Both the position numbers and the translations under genes were made by a program. Below are positions 54,574 to 63,776 of a stretch of 64,000 bases of DNA, one piece after another. The notes beneath the pieces are model-generated. The model made no database searches. It saw only the letters and a list, made by a program, of their open reading frames with translations, and had not been told where the DNA came from. Each line of letters opens with the position of its first letter. Positions within the stretch are counted from its first letter, which is position 1. The stretch is from contig NZ_BBYJ01000021.1 of assembly GCF_001528665.1 (NCBI RefSeq), positions 94,185 through 158,184 on the forward strand. Direction: 5' to 3'. Source of the stretch: Microtetraspora malaysiensis. Lineage in GTDB: Bacteria > Actinomycetota > Actinomycetes > Streptosporangiales > Streptosporangiaceae.

Positions 54574-55020
54574 GTGTCTGTTTCATTCCGTACCGCCCGG
54601 CGCGAGGACGTGCCGGCCATCCTGGCGATGCTCGACGACGACCCTGTCGCCGCGGCCCGCGAGTCCGTCGAGGGGACCGACGTCATGGCCGCGTTCGAGG
54701 CCATCGACGCCGACCCCCGAAACGAGCTGATCGTGGCCGAGGAAGACGGCCAAGTGGTCGGGACGTTCCAGCTCACCTTCATCCCCGGCCTGTCCCGGCG
54801 TGGGGCGGAGCGCGCCCAGATCGAGGCGGTGCGGGTGGCCACGCCGCACCGGAACCGGGGGGTCGGGCGCCGGATGATGGAGTGGGCCGTCGAACGGGCC
54901 CGCGAACGCGGCTGTCGCCTCGTCCAGCTCACGACGGACAAGGTGCGCCACGACGCCCACCGCTTCTACGCCTCGCTCGGCTTCACCGCCACCCACGAGG
55001 GCTTCAAGCTCCGCCTCTGA
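54574..55020 (+). CDS. GNAT-family N-acetyltransferase
   Basis: A 148-residue GNAT enzyme: VSFRTARREDVPAILAML, the acetyl-CoA motif A RVATPHRNRGVGRRMMEWAVERA (about 88-110), and C-terminal HDAHRFYASLGFTATHEGFK. The acceptor amine is unknown. TAGGCT (54562-54567) ends 6 nt before GTG 54574 with no ribosome site, so it is probably leaderless. Confidence 0.9.
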   Translation: MSVSFRTARREDVPAILAMLDDDPVAAARESVEGTDVMAAFEAIDADPRNELIVAEEDGQVVGTFQLTFIPGLSRRGAERAQIEAVRVATPHRNRGVGRRMMEWAVERARERGCRLVQLTTDKVRHDAHRFYASLGFTATHEGFKLRL

Positions 55021-55114
55021 CAGTCACTCTCGGTAAGCGTCAGTCATCCCTGTGACGCTCCAGCCGCTCGGATCTGATCGGCCAGTTCCGCTGTTGCCCC
55101 CTAAGTGTTTGATT

Positions 55115-57130
55115 TCACGGGGCGGGGGAGATGTCCACGAGGTTGTCGTGATAGACGGCGCCGCGGCCCATGTCGGCGTCGCGCTCGTCCACCACGGCGT
55201 TCGGGTTGGCGCCTCCCGGGCTGAGCTTGGGCCAATGTCCCTTCGGCGCCGCCACCACGCCCGGCCGGACCCGCTCGCTGATCTCCACGTACGCCGAGAA
55301 CTCGCCGTTGTCGTTGAACACCCTGGCGAGCTGCCCGTCCGTGAGCCCGCGCGCCTCGGCGTCCACGGGGTTGACCATGACCCGCGGCCCCTTGGACCGC
55401 CTGAGCAGCTCGGGGTTGTTGCTGAAGATCGTGTTGAGGAAGGTGTGCTGCGCCGGGGTGATCAGCGTCAGCTTCCCCGGCGCGGCCGTACGGGCGGTGC
55501 GTGAGGGCACGTAGCCCGCCACCCGGGGCAGGCCGGCGGCCTCGGCCCGCTCCGAGACGAACTCCAGCTTCCCGGACGGCGTCGGGAAGCCGTCGGAGAA
55601 GGGGACGAACGGGTCGGGGACCGGCAGCCGCGCCCACCCCTCCTTGCGCAGCCGCTCCAGCGTGATGCCGGGCGTCCCGCCGAGGAGCTGCTCGGCCAGT
55701 TCGAGATCGGAGACGTACAGCGAGGGCTCGGTCAGCCCCATGTGCCGGGCGAGCCGGCGGAATGTCTCCGTCGTGGACACGCATTCGCCCTGGGGCTCGA
55801 CGGCGGGCTCGTTCCACACCACGTACATGTGGCCGTAGCCGGCGTGCAGGTCGACATGCTCGGTCTGCATGGTCGCGGGCAGCACGATGTCGGCGTAGTC
55901 GACGGTGTCGGTCGGGAACTGCTCCATCACGACCGTGAACAGGTCCTCGCGCCGCATCGCCTCGCGGATGCGGTTCTGGTCGGAGGTCGAGCCGAGCGGG
56001 TTGGCGGCGTAGACCCACAAGCACTTGACCGACTCGTCCAGGCTGTCGGCCAGCCGGGTCATCGTCAGGGTGCGAACCGGCTTCTCCAGCAGGTCGTCGC
56101 GCGGGTCCACGTGCAGCGGGAAGTGCGCGGACGTCGAGTAGGAGACGCCGCCGCCCGGGTGCCGCCAGTCGCCGGTCACACCCGGGATGCAGGAGATCAC
56201 CCGCATCGCCGCGCCGCCGCCCTCGTGCCGCTGGACGCCCATGGTCGCGCGGATGGCGGTGGGCCGGGTGCGCGCGAGCCGTAGGCCGAGGGCGCGGATG
56301 TCGGCCTCGGGCAGCCCGGTGATCTCGGCCACCCTGCTCGGGGGATATTTCAGGATCTCGGCGCGGAACTCGTCCCAGCCGACCGTGTGGTTCTCCAGGT
56401 AGTCGCGGTCCTCCGCGCCCTCCTCCAGCACCACGTTGAGCAGGCCGAGCGCGAGCGCGCCGTCCGTGCCCGGCCGGATCGGCAGGTGCTCGTCGGCCTG
56501 CTCCGCGGTACGGGTCCTGATCGGGTCGATCGCCACGACGTGGGCGCCGTTCGCGCGGGCGTCCTGCACGAACTTCCACATGTGGTGACCGCTGGTCAGG
56601 GTGTTCGTCCCCCACAGCAGGATCAGGCGGGACAGCGCGAACGTCTCGGGGTCCATGCCTCCGGCGGTGCCGTTGACGTAGGACGTGCCGAGGTTGCCCG
56701 CGCGCGAGCAGATGTTGAGATCGTGGTAGGACGCGCCGAGCACGTTCCAGAAGCGCCGCCCGGCCAGGCCGCCCTCGCCCTGGATGAACCCCAGCGTCCC
56801 GGTGCCCTGGTACGGCCAGATGGCCTCCCCGCCGTGCTCCGCGACGATGGCGGTCAGCCGGTCGGCGATCGTGGTGAGCGCCTCGTCCCAGCTGATCCGC
56901 TCGAACCGCCCGGAACCCTTCGGCCCGACCCGCTTCAGCGGGTGGAGGATCCGGTCGGTGGCCCGGGTGTGCTCCAGGTAGCGGTTGACCTTCACGCAGA
57001 GCGCACCGCGGGTGAAGGGGTGGTCGCGGTTGCCGCGCAGGGCGACCGCCTGGCCGTCCCTGACCGTCACCTCCCACGAGCAGGTGTCGGGGCAGTCGAG
57101 CGGGCAGGCACCGAGAACGCGCAAGTCCAT
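55115..57130 (-). CDS. molybdopterin-dependent oxidoreductase (4Fe-4S)
   Basis: The 671-residue protein belongs to the formate dehydrogenase/DMSO reductase superfamily. The N-terminal [4Fe-4S] ligands are C9-P-L-D-C13-P-D-T-C17 and C45 (GALCVKVN). The Mo-bis-MGD domains follow, with GEGGLAGRRFWNVLGAS and LNICSRAGN, and the C-terminal MopB_Molydop_binding domain ends PRVMVNPVDAEARGLTDGQ. There is no Tat signal, so it is cytoplasmic. Electron partner and substrate are unknown. It is 10 bp downstream of an RpiB-like gene. Confidence 0.92.
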   Translation of the reverse strand: MDLRVLGACPLDCPDTCSWEVTVRDGQAVALRGNRDHPFTRGALCVKVNRYLEHTRATDRILHPLKRVGPKGSGRFERISWDEALTTIADRLTAIVAEHGGEAIWPYQGTGTLGFIQGEGGLAGRRFWNVLGASYHDLNICSRAGNLGTSYVNGTAGGMDPETFALSRLILLWGTNTLTSGHHMWKFVQDARANGAHVVAIDPIRTRTAEQADEHLPIRPGTDGALALGLLNVVLEEGAEDRDYLENHTVGWDEFRAEILKYPPSRVAEITGLPEADIRALGLRLARTRPTAIRATMGVQRHEGGGAAMRVISCIPGVTGDWRHPGGGVSYSTSAHFPLHVDPRDDLLEKPVRTLTMTRLADSLDESVKCLWVYAANPLGSTSDQNRIREAMRREDLFTVVMEQFPTDTVDYADIVLPATMQTEHVDLHAGYGHMYVVWNEPAVEPQGECVSTTETFRRLARHMGLTEPSLYVSDLELAEQLLGGTPGITLERLRKEGWARLPVPDPFVPFSDGFPTPSGKLEFVSERAEAAGLPRVAGYVPSRTARTAAPGKLTLITPAQHTFLNTIFSNNPELLRRSKGPRVMVNPVDAEARGLTDGQLARVFNDNGEFSAYVEISERVRPGVVAAPKGHWPKLSPGGANPNAVVDERDADMGRGAVYHDNLVDISPAP

Positions 57131-57140
57131 GGTGGTAACT

Positions 57141-57587
57141 TTACGAGGCGCCTTCCAGCTCTTTCAGCAGGCCGATGTTCGCCCGGTCGTCCTCGGCGGT
57201 GCTCGGCCCGGTGGAGAACCAGGCGTCGAGGATCTCGGTCAGCAGCTGCCGCGAGGTCAGGCGGAGGCTCAGGGCGAGCGCGTTCGCGTCGTTCCAGGTA
57301 CGGGCACCCGCGGCGGTCGCGGCGTCCACGCACAAGGCGGCGCGTACGCCCGGTACCTTGTTCGCGGCGATCGAGGCGCCGGTTCCGGTCCAGCAGCACA
57401 CGATGGCCTGGTCGGATCGGCCGGCCGCGACGTCGCGGGCCGCCTGCGCGCAGCACCAGGCCCAATCTGTCCGGCCACCGGGGGCCAATGCTCCATAGAG
57501 TGTGACTGAATGACCGCGCCGCTCCGCTTCGGTCACGATCTGTGACGCTATGCCGTCAAGGCTGTCCGAGGCGAGTGAAAGTCGCAT
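57141..57587 (-). CDS. RpiB/LacAB-like sugar-phosphate isomerase family protein
   Basis: A 148-residue protein related to ribose-5-phosphate isomerase B. The catalytic-cysteine loop is CCWTGTGASIAANKVPGVRAA (usual form CGTGIG), so a Trp replaces the glycine after the active Cys. The fold ends with ARTWNDANALALSLR, also RpiB-like. The change suggests a different sugar substrate. It is 10 bp before the molybdopterin oxidoreductase gene, on the same strand, so the pair may be co-transcribed. Confidence 0.88.
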   Translation of the reverse strand: MRLSLASDSLDGIASQIVTEAERRGHSVTLYGALAPGGRTDWAWCCAQAARDVAAGRSDQAIVCCWTGTGASIAANKVPGVRAALCVDAATAAGARTWNDANALALSLRLTSRQLLTEILDAWFSTGPSTAEDDRANIGLLKELEGAS

Positions 57588-57597
57588 GCATCGATTG

Positions 57598-57627
57598 TGG
57601 ACACGGAGTGCGAAGATCGCACAGAAT
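57598..57627 (+). promoter_or_regulatory. promoter of the flippase-like gene
   Basis: TGGACA (57598-57603; five of six matches to TTGACA) and CAGAAT (57622-57627) are 18 bp apart. The start codon GTG 57636 lies 8 nt after the -10 box, so the message would be leaderless. An earlier in-frame GTG at 57597 falls inside the promoter. Confidence 0.55.
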
Positions 57628-57635
57628 CGCTGGTG

Positions 57636-60041
57636 GTGAGGGGCATAAAGGAGAAGAACACGACGGCGGAGACTCCTGATTCCGGAGCCGTCCTCGTCGT
57701 CGAGCCTCTACTTCCCCAGCGCATCCGCCGCCCATCCGACGCCCTGCGCTTCCTGCTCAGCCTGGTCACGCTCGCCGCCGTGGTGCTGCTCGCCCTCGCT
57801 CTGCAGCGCACCCTCAACGGCCTGGAGACCGACGTCCAGGCGGGGACCGGCCGCGCGCCCGACGTGCTGTCGTCCGCCGCCGGGCTGCTCGGCGGCATCT
57901 CCGTGCTGATCGTCCCGATGGCCTTCGCCGTCGAACGGGTCTTCCACCGTGACGGCATGCGCGTCACCCAGGGGCTCATCGCCGCCATCCTCGCCCTGCT
58001 GATCTCGTACACGCTGGACGAGTGGCTGATCGGCTCCGGAGCTGCGGACCTCAAACAGCTCCTCACCGGGGGCAGGGAGGTCGAGCCGCTCAACACCGTG
58101 CTCACCCCCGCCATCGCGTACGCCACGGCGGTGCGGATGACGCGCCGGCCACGCTGGCGCACGCTGATGGCCGGGGCGATCGTGCTCGACGTGTTCGCCC
58201 TGTTCACCGCGACCAAGGTGACCGCCCTCGGCGTGATCGTCACCTATGTCGTCGGCCTCGCCGTCGGCTACGGCACGCTGTACGGCATCGGCAGTGCGAA
58301 CACCCGGCCCCCGGGCAGCGCGGTGATCCACGCGCTCAGACGGCTCGGCTTCGCCCCCGTGAGCGGGCGGCGCGTCGAGGACGACGGCGCCGGCAGTCGC
58401 CGCTACCTCGTCGGCCTCGCCGGCGGCGCCCAGCTCGACGTGACGGTCCTCGACCGGGACCGGCAGGTGGCCGGCATCGCGTACCGGCTGTGGCGTCGGG
58501 TGTGGCTGCACCCGGACACGCGGCGGCGGGCGATCCGCTCGCTGCGCGCGGAGCTGGAGCGCGAGGCCCTGATGGCGTACGCCGCGCAGGCGGCGGGGGC
58601 GAACCTGCCGCGCCTCCTCGGCACCAGCGAGGTGGGCACCGAGGCGGCGCTCCTCGCGTACGAGCATGTCGGCAGCCGCCCGCTGGAGGAGCTCCGCGAC
58701 GACGAGATCGACGACGCGCTGCTCGCCCAGATCTGGGAACAGGTGCGGCTGCTCCAGGCGCACCGGCTCGCCCACCGCCACCTCACCGGCGAGAGCATCC
58801 ACGTGGACAAGGACGGCCGGGTGCTGCTCGTCGACGCCAGAAGCGGCGAGATCGCGGCCGGCGACCTGCTGCTCCGCCTCGACCTGGCCCAGCTCCTCGC
58901 CTATCTCGGTCTGCGCGTGGGGCCCGAGCGCTCGGTCGCCTCGGCCGCCGCCGTGTTCGGCGCGGACACGCTGGCCGGGGCGCTGCCGCTGCTGCAGCGG
59001 ATCGCGCTCACCCGCGGCACCCGCGCCGCCTCCCGCAAGGAGAAGAACCTGCTGCCCGCGCTGCGCGAGCAGATCGCGGCGTTGAAGCCCCAGGTGGCGG
59101 TGGACGAGGTCCGGCTCGAACGCTTCCAGCCCCGGACGCTGGTGACGATCATCGCGAGCGCGCTCGCCGCGTACTTCCTGCTGTCCCAGCTCAGCAAGGT
59201 CAACCTGGTGTCGGTGGTGCTCACCGCGAACTGGGCCTGGGGCGGCGTGGCGCTCGTCGGCGCCGCGCTCAGCTACCTGGCCGCCGCGATCATGTTGCGT
59301 GGGTTCGTTCCGGAGCAGCTGCCGCTCGGGCGGACCATGCTGGTGCAGTTCGCCGCGTCGTTCGTCAAGCTGGTCGCGCCCGCCGCGGTCGGCGGCGTCG
59401 CGATTAACACCCGATACCTGCAGAAACGCGGCATCCCGCCCGGGCCGGCGGTGGCGAGCGTGGGCGCGTCCCAGCTCGTCGGCCTGATGTGCCACATCCT
59501 TCTGCTGCTGTTCTTCGGATATATCACCGGCACCCAGGCCGCGCCGTCCCTCACCCCGTCCCGGGGCCTGCTGATCGCGCTGCTCGCGGTCGCCGTGCTC
59601 AGCCTGATCGTGCTGGCCGTACGGCCGCTGCGCCGGTTCGTGACCGTACGGCTGCGGGCGATGTTCTCCGGCGTGGTGCCCCGGCTCCTCGACGTGCTGC
59701 AGTCGCCGTCCAAGATCGTCGAGGCGCTCGGCGGGACGCTGCTGCTGACGATCGCCTTCGTGCTCTGCCTCGACGCGTGCGTGCGGGCGTTCGGCGGCGA
59801 TCTGAGCTTCGCCGCGATCGCCGTGGTCTTCCTCACCGCCAACGCGATCGGTTCGGCCGCGCCCACGCCGGGCGGCTTGGGAGCCGTCGAGGGCGCGCTC
59901 TCCTTCGGCCTCACCGTCGCGGGCCTGCCCGGATCGGTGTCCCTGTCGGCCGTGCTGCTGTACCGGCTGATGACGTTCTGGCTGCCCGTGCTGCCCGGCT
60001 GGGCGTCCTTCGCCTGGCTCCAGCGGCACAACGCCCTGTAG
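57636..60041 (+). CDS. flippase-like protein: degenerate kinase domain plus LPG-synthase TM domain
   Basis: The 801-residue protein begins with about six membrane helices (to about 215), then a 250-residue kinase-like domain, and then an eight-helix lysylphosphatidylglycerol-synthase-type (MprF/UPF0104) transmembrane domain with FVKLVAPAAVGGVAINTRYL. In the kinase-like domain, the catalytic loop reads HRHLTGESI, where the Asp and Asn of the usual HxDLxxxN are His and Ser, so it looks inactive. It may flip or sense a lipid. I chose GTG 57636 because of the promoter just before it; the frame is open to 57597. Confidence 0.85.
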   Translation: MRGIKEKNTTAETPDSGAVLVVEPLLPQRIRRPSDALRFLLSLVTLAAVVLLALALQRTLNGLETDVQAGTGRAPDVLSSAAGLLGGISVLIVPMAFAVERVFHRDGMRVTQGLIAAILALLISYTLDEWLIGSGAADLKQLLTGGREVEPLNTVLTPAIAYATAVRMTRRPRWRTLMAGAIVLDVFALFTATKVTALGVIVTYVVGLAVGYGTLYGIGSANTRPPGSAVIHALRRLGFAPVSGRRVEDDGAGSRRYLVGLAGGAQLDVTVLDRDRQVAGIAYRLWRRVWLHPDTRRRAIRSLRAELEREALMAYAAQAAGANLPRLLGTSEVGTEAALLAYEHVGSRPLEELRDDEIDDALLAQIWEQVRLLQAHRLAHRHLTGESIHVDKDGRVLLVDARSGEIAAGDLLLRLDLAQLLAYLGLRVGPERSVASAAAVFGADTLAGALPLLQRIALTRGTRAASRKEKNLLPALREQIAALKPQVAVDEVRLERFQPRTLVTIIASALAAYFLLSQLSKVNLVSVVLTANWAWGGVALVGAALSYLAAAIMLRGFVPEQLPLGRTMLVQFAASFVKLVAPAAVGGVAINTRYLQKRGIPPGPAVASVGASQLVGLMCHILLLLFFGYITGTQAAPSLTPSRGLLIALLAVAVLSLIVLAVRPLRRFVTVRLRAMFSGVVPRLLDVLQSPSKIVEALGGTLLLTIAFVLCLDACVRAFGGDLSFAAIAVVFLTANAIGSAAPTPGGLGAVEGALSFGLTVAGLPGSVSLSAVLLYRLMTFWLPVLPGWASFAWLQRHNAL

Positions 60042-60044
60042 CGC

Positions 60045-60083
60045 GTACGGCCCGCCTCCGGTGTACCGGAGCGCGGGCCGTAC
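60045..60083. terminator. bidirectional terminator with two stacked stems
   Basis: GTACGGCCCGC (60045-60055) pairs perfectly with GCGGGCCGTAC (60073-60083), enclosing CTCCGG/CCGGAG and a TGTA loop with one bulge. It lies between the convergent flippase-like and aldo-keto reductase genes. Confidence 0.85.
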
Positions 60084-60101
60084 AGGCAGGGGCGGGCGCG
60101 A

Positions 60102-61127
60102 TCAGCTGGCGCTGGAGGCGGCCCAGAGGTTGATGCCGGCCTCGACGGCGTTCTTGTCGATGGCGTCCAGCTCGTCCGACGAGAAGCCGAGCCGCCGCAC
60201 CGCGTCGAGACTGTCGTCGAGCTGGGCGACGCTGCTCGCGCCGATCAGCACGGAGGTCATCCGGCGGTCCCGCAGCGCCCAGGCGAGGGCCATCTGGGCG
60301 AGCGTCTGGCCGCGCTCCTTGGCGATCTCGTTGAGCGTGCGGATGTGCCGCAGCGACTCGTCCGTGAGCAGGCTCGGGTCGAGCGACTTGCCCTGCGCGG
60401 CGCGCGAGTCCCGCGGGATGCCGTTCAGGTAGCGGTCGGTCAGCATGCCCTGCGCCAGCGGAGAGAACGCGATGCAGCCCACGCCCTCCTGCTCCAGGGT
60501 GTCGAGGAGGCCGCCCTCGACCCACCGGTTGAGCATGGAGTACGACGGCTGGTGGATGAGCAGCGGCGTCCCCATCGAGCGCAGGATCTCCGCCGCCTCC
60601 TTCGTCCGCTCCGGCGAGTACGACGAGATTCCGGCGTAGAGGGCCTTGCCCGAACGCACCGCGTGGTCGAGCGCCCCCATCGTCTCCTCAAGGGGCGTCT
60701 CCGGGTCGAACCTGTGGCTGTAGAAGATGTCCACGTAGTCCAGGCCCATCCGCGAGAGCGACTGGTCCAGGCTGGACAGCAGGTACTTGCGCGACCCCCA
60801 CTCGCCGTACGGCCCGGGCCACATGTCGTAGCCCGCCTTCGTCGAGATCACCAGCTCGTCGCGATATTTCGCGAAATCGTCGTGAAAGAGGCGGCCGAAG
60901 TTGATCTCGGCGGAACCGTACGGCGGGCCGTAGTTGTTGGCCAGGTCGAAGTGGGTGACGCCGCGGTCGAACGCCCGGCGCAGGATGGCGCGCTGGGTGT
61001 CGATCGGCTTGTCGTCGCCGAAGTTGTGCCACAACCCCAGCGAGATCGCGGGCAGCTTCAGCCCGCTCCGTCCGGTCCGGTTGTACGGCATGGGGCCATA
61101 GCGGTCGGCGGCCGCGGTGTACGTCAT
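60102..61127 (-). CDS. aldo/keto reductase (YghZ/MgrA type)
   Basis: A 341-residue NADPH-dependent reductase of the AKR14 (YghZ/MgrA, L-glyceraldehyde-3-phosphate reductase) group, shown by RTGRSGLKLPAISLGLW and GPYGEWGSRKYLLSSLDQSL. The tetrad is Asp and Tyr in HFDLANNYGPP, Lys in ISTKAGYDM and His in YSHRFDP. It detoxifies methylglyoxal or L-G3P-like aldehydes. Its ATG overlaps the oligopeptidase stop by 4 bp, so it is co-transcribed with it. Confidence 0.93.
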   Translation of the reverse strand: MTYTAAADRYGPMPYNRTGRSGLKLPAISLGLWHNFGDDKPIDTQRAILRRAFDRGVTHFDLANNYGPPYGSAEINFGRLFHDDFAKYRDELVISTKAGYDMWPGPYGEWGSRKYLLSSLDQSLSRMGLDYVDIFYSHRFDPETPLEETMGALDHAVRSGKALYAGISSYSPERTKEAAEILRSMGTPLLIHQPSYSMLNRWVEGGLLDTLEQEGVGCIAFSPLAQGMLTDRYLNGIPRDSRAAQGKSLDPSLLTDESLRHIRTLNEIAKERGQTLAQMALAWALRDRRMTSVLIGASSVAQLDDSLDAVRRLGFSSDELDAIDKNAVEAGINLWAASSAS

Positions 61128-63181
61128 TCGGTCACTCCAGCTCGGTCGAGGATCCAGGACAGCGCGAAGGCCTCTTCACGCCAGGCGTCGTACCGGCCGC
61201 TCCTGCCGCCGTGGCCCGCGCCCATCTCGGTCTTGAGCAGGAACGGCCCGCCCTGTGCGGTGGCACGCAGCCTGGCGATCCACTTGGCCGGCTCGTGATA
61301 GAGCACGCGGGTGTCGTTCAGACTGGTGATCGCCAGGATCGGCGGGTACGGCCTGCCGTCGATGTTCTCGTACGGGGAGTACGACTTCATATAGGCGTAC
61401 ACGTCCGGATTGTGCAGTGGATCGCCCCACTCGTCCCATTCGATGACGGTCAGCGGCAGCGACGGGTCCAGAATCGTGTTCAGCGCGTCCACGAACGGCA
61501 CCTCGGCGACGATCCCGGCGAACTCCTCCGGCGCGACGTTGGCGACCGCGCCCATGAGCAGCCCGCCCGCGGAACCGCCCCGCGCGATGATCCGGCTGGA
61601 CCAGCCCGCGGCCTTGAGGTGCCCGGCGCAGGCCACGAAGTCGGTGAACGTATTCTTCTTCCTGGTCAGCTTGCCGTCCTCATACCAGCCGCGGCCCATC
61701 TCGCCGCCGCCCCTGACGTGGGCCACGGCGAAGACGAACCCCCGGTCGAGCAGCGAGAGCCGGGCCACCGAGAAGTACGGGTCGATCGAGGTCTCGTAGC
61801 TGCCGTAGCCGTACAGGAGGGTGGGGGCGGGCCGCTCGGCGCCCTTCCTCATCACGATCGAGATGGGCACGCGCGTGCCGTCCTCGGCCGTCGCCCACTC
61901 GCGGAACTGCTCGTAGTCCCCGGGCTCGTACCCGCCGAGCACGGGCCTCCTCTTCAGGAGGATCAGCTCGCGCGAGGCGAGGTCGTAGTCGTAGACCGAG
62001 GGCGGCGTGATCATCGAGGTGTAGCCGAGCCGCAGCCGGGAGGTCTCGAACTCGGGGTTCCCCGACGGCGCGACGTCGTAGAGCGGCTCAGGGAACGCGA
62101 TCTCGTACGGCTCGCCCCCGTCGCCCGGCAGGATCCTGATGCCGGTCAGCCCCTCCCGCCGGAAGTGCACGACGATGTGGCTCTTGAAGGCGTCCACGTC
62201 GAGCAGCCGGGTGTCCTCGCGGTGCTCGATGAGCGGCGTCCACGTGCCCGGGTCGTCGAGCGGCGCGGTGGCCAGTTCGAAGTTCCGGGCGCCGTCGTTG
62301 TGCAGGACCAGGAAGCGGTCACCCGCGTGGTCGAGGTCGTACTCGACGCCGGTGCGGCGGGGCCGCACGACGGTGAACTCGCCGGTCGGGTCGGCCGCGT
62401 CCAGCACGCGGACCTCACTGGTGATCTTGCTGCCCGCGCTGAGGACGAGGTACCGCCGGCTGCGGGTCAGCCCGATGCCGATCCAGAACCGCTCGTCGTC
62501 CTCCTGGTAGACGAGGACGTCCTCATCCGACCCCAGCGTGTGCCGGTGGACGCGGTACGGACGCCACGCCTCGTCGATGGTCGTGTAGAAGAACGTCGAA
62601 CCGTCCGCCGACCAGGCTCCGCCGTAGAAGATGCCGGGGATCTCGTCGGGGAGGAGCTCGCCGGTGCGCAGGTCCTTGAACCGCAGCGTGAAGCGCTCGT
62701 CCCCGGAGAAGTCGGTGGAGTATGCGAGCATCGTGCCGTCCGGGCTGATGGCGCTGGTGCCGAGCGCGAAGAACGGGCTGTCACCGGCCAGCTCGTTCCC
62801 GTCCAGGAGGACCTGCTCCCCGGGGAGAGGCTCGCCGGCCGTCACCGCGGGCGGAACGTCCCCGTCCGCGGCGACCCGGCACTGGATGCCGTACTGCTTG
62901 CCCTCTTCGGTGCGCGAGTAGTACCACCAGGCGCCCTTGCGGGTCGGGACCGACAGATCGGTCTCCTGAGTGCGGGCCTTGATCTCCTGGAAGACCTTCT
63001 CCTGCAGATCCTTCAGGTGGCCGGTCGCCTCCTGCGTATAGGCGTTCTCCGCCTCCAGGTAGGAGATCGTGTCCGCGTCGTCCTTCTTGAACAGCCACGC
63101 GTACTCGTCGATCACGGTGTCTCCGTGATGCGTGCGGGTGGTGGGGACCTTCTTCGCCACAGGCGGCATATCGCTGCTCAC
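61124..63181 (-). CDS. ptrB: oligopeptidase B (S9A prolyl oligopeptidase family)
   Basis: A 685-residue cytoplasmic serine peptidase that cuts small peptides after Lys or Arg. An N-terminal seven-blade beta-propeller (about 70-400) limits substrate size; the C-terminal alpha/beta hydrolase has Ser537 in RGGSAGGLLMG, and a catalytic His in GAGHGGRSGR near the end. YGYGSYE and HVRGGGEMGR are oligopeptidase B signatures. It overlaps the aldo-keto reductase gene by 4 bp. Confidence 0.94.
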   Translation of the reverse strand: MSSDMPPVAKKVPTTRTHHGDTVIDEYAWLFKKDDADTISYLEAENAYTQEATGHLKDLQEKVFQEIKARTQETDLSVPTRKGAWWYYSRTEEGKQYGIQCRVAADGDVPPAVTAGEPLPGEQVLLDGNELAGDSPFFALGTSAISPDGTMLAYSTDFSGDERFTLRFKDLRTGELLPDEIPGIFYGGAWSADGSTFFYTTIDEAWRPYRVHRHTLGSDEDVLVYQEDDERFWIGIGLTRSRRYLVLSAGSKITSEVRVLDAADPTGEFTVVRPRRTGVEYDLDHAGDRFLVLHNDGARNFELATAPLDDPGTWTPLIEHREDTRLLDVDAFKSHIVVHFRREGLTGIRILPGDGGEPYEIAFPEPLYDVAPSGNPEFETSRLRLGYTSMITPPSVYDYDLASRELILLKRRPVLGGYEPGDYEQFREWATAEDGTRVPISIVMRKGAERPAPTLLYGYGSYETSIDPYFSVARLSLLDRGFVFAVAHVRGGGEMGRGWYEDGKLTRKKNTFTDFVACAGHLKAAGWSSRIIARGGSAGGLLMGAVANVAPEEFAGIVAEVPFVDALNTILDPSLPLTVIEWDEWGDPLHNPDVYAYMKSYSPYENIDGRPYPPILAITSLNDTRVLYHEPAKWIARLRATAQGGPFLLKTEMGAGHGGRSGRYDAWREEAFALSWILDRAGVTE

Positions 63182-63414
63182 GGGCCGAGTCTATGGTCGG
63201 CCCCCGCGCTGTCGAGGCCCTCCGATTCGTCCGGCATGGGCCTCGCCGGAGCCGCGGGCGTCGGTGATCCGTACTCGGTCACTCCGGAGGACTGCTAATC
63301 TTTTGCTGTCGGCAACGCCCGGCACAACCCCTTCCGATCACTTCGGTGGTCAGGCATGGGCGCGTGCAGGACACGCCGACAACCCCTTAAAACACGCTGG
63401 TCCTGAAAAAGTGT

Positions 63415-63443
63415 TTGCGAGAACATCTCGGGCCTGGTAAGTT
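63415..63443 (+). promoter_or_regulatory. rRNA operon promoter 1
   Basis: TTGCGA (63415-63420) and TAAGTT (63438-63443) are exactly 17 bp apart, 330 bp ahead of the 16S gene. It is a good sigma-A (HrdB) promoter match. Confidence 0.65.
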
Positions 63444-63525
63444 AGAGGGGTTGCCCCGGAAACGGGGCGGCTGCGATTCCTCTGGGATTGCGCGGTTCGG
63501 GTCAAGTGCTCCGAAATGGGGCGGT

Positions 63526-63554
63526 TTGACACGGACCGGGCGACACGGAAGAAT
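63526..63554 (+). promoter_or_regulatory. rRNA operon promoter 2
   Basis: A perfect TTGACA -35 (63526-63531) is followed after 17 bp by AAGAAT (63549-63554), then an AT-rich start region. It lies about 220 bp before the 16S gene. Confidence 0.65.
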
Positions 63555-63637
63555 AGTAAACAGAAAGAACGAAGCGAATAACGCCCCAGAGCGGATGGCT
63601 CGGTTTCGAGTCTGAGGTGATGGTGGTCGCGTCCGTT

Positions 63638-63659
63638 TCTTGAGAACTCAACAGTGTGC
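63638..63659 (+). promoter_or_regulatory. rRNA leader antitermination element
   Basis: TTCTTGAGAACTCAACAGTG and the following bases (63638-63659) match the conserved actinobacterial rRNA leader element (boxA-type region, as in mycobacterial rrn leaders), which lets RNA polymerase ignore Rho-type termination in rRNA genes. Downstream, ACATTCA (63735-63741)/TGAATGT (63745-63751) forms a small stem. Confidence 0.6.
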
Positions 63660-63776
63660 TAAAAGCCAGTGCATGATGCACAACCCCGTCCTTACCTGCA
63701 TCTTTGGGTGTGGGGGGATGGATTCCTTTGGTTGACATTCATGTTGAATGTTGGCCAGGAAAAACTCGAAGACATT

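Noticed and set aside
57708..60029. A 773-codon minus-strand frame opposite the flippase-like gene
   Set aside because: Its translation is Arg/Gln/Glu/His-rich and matches no family; the plus strand has clear membrane helices and conserved motifs.
61211..63298. A 695-codon plus-strand frame opposite oligopeptidase B
   Set aside because: It is a codon-phase shadow; the minus strand carries the serine peptidase signatures.
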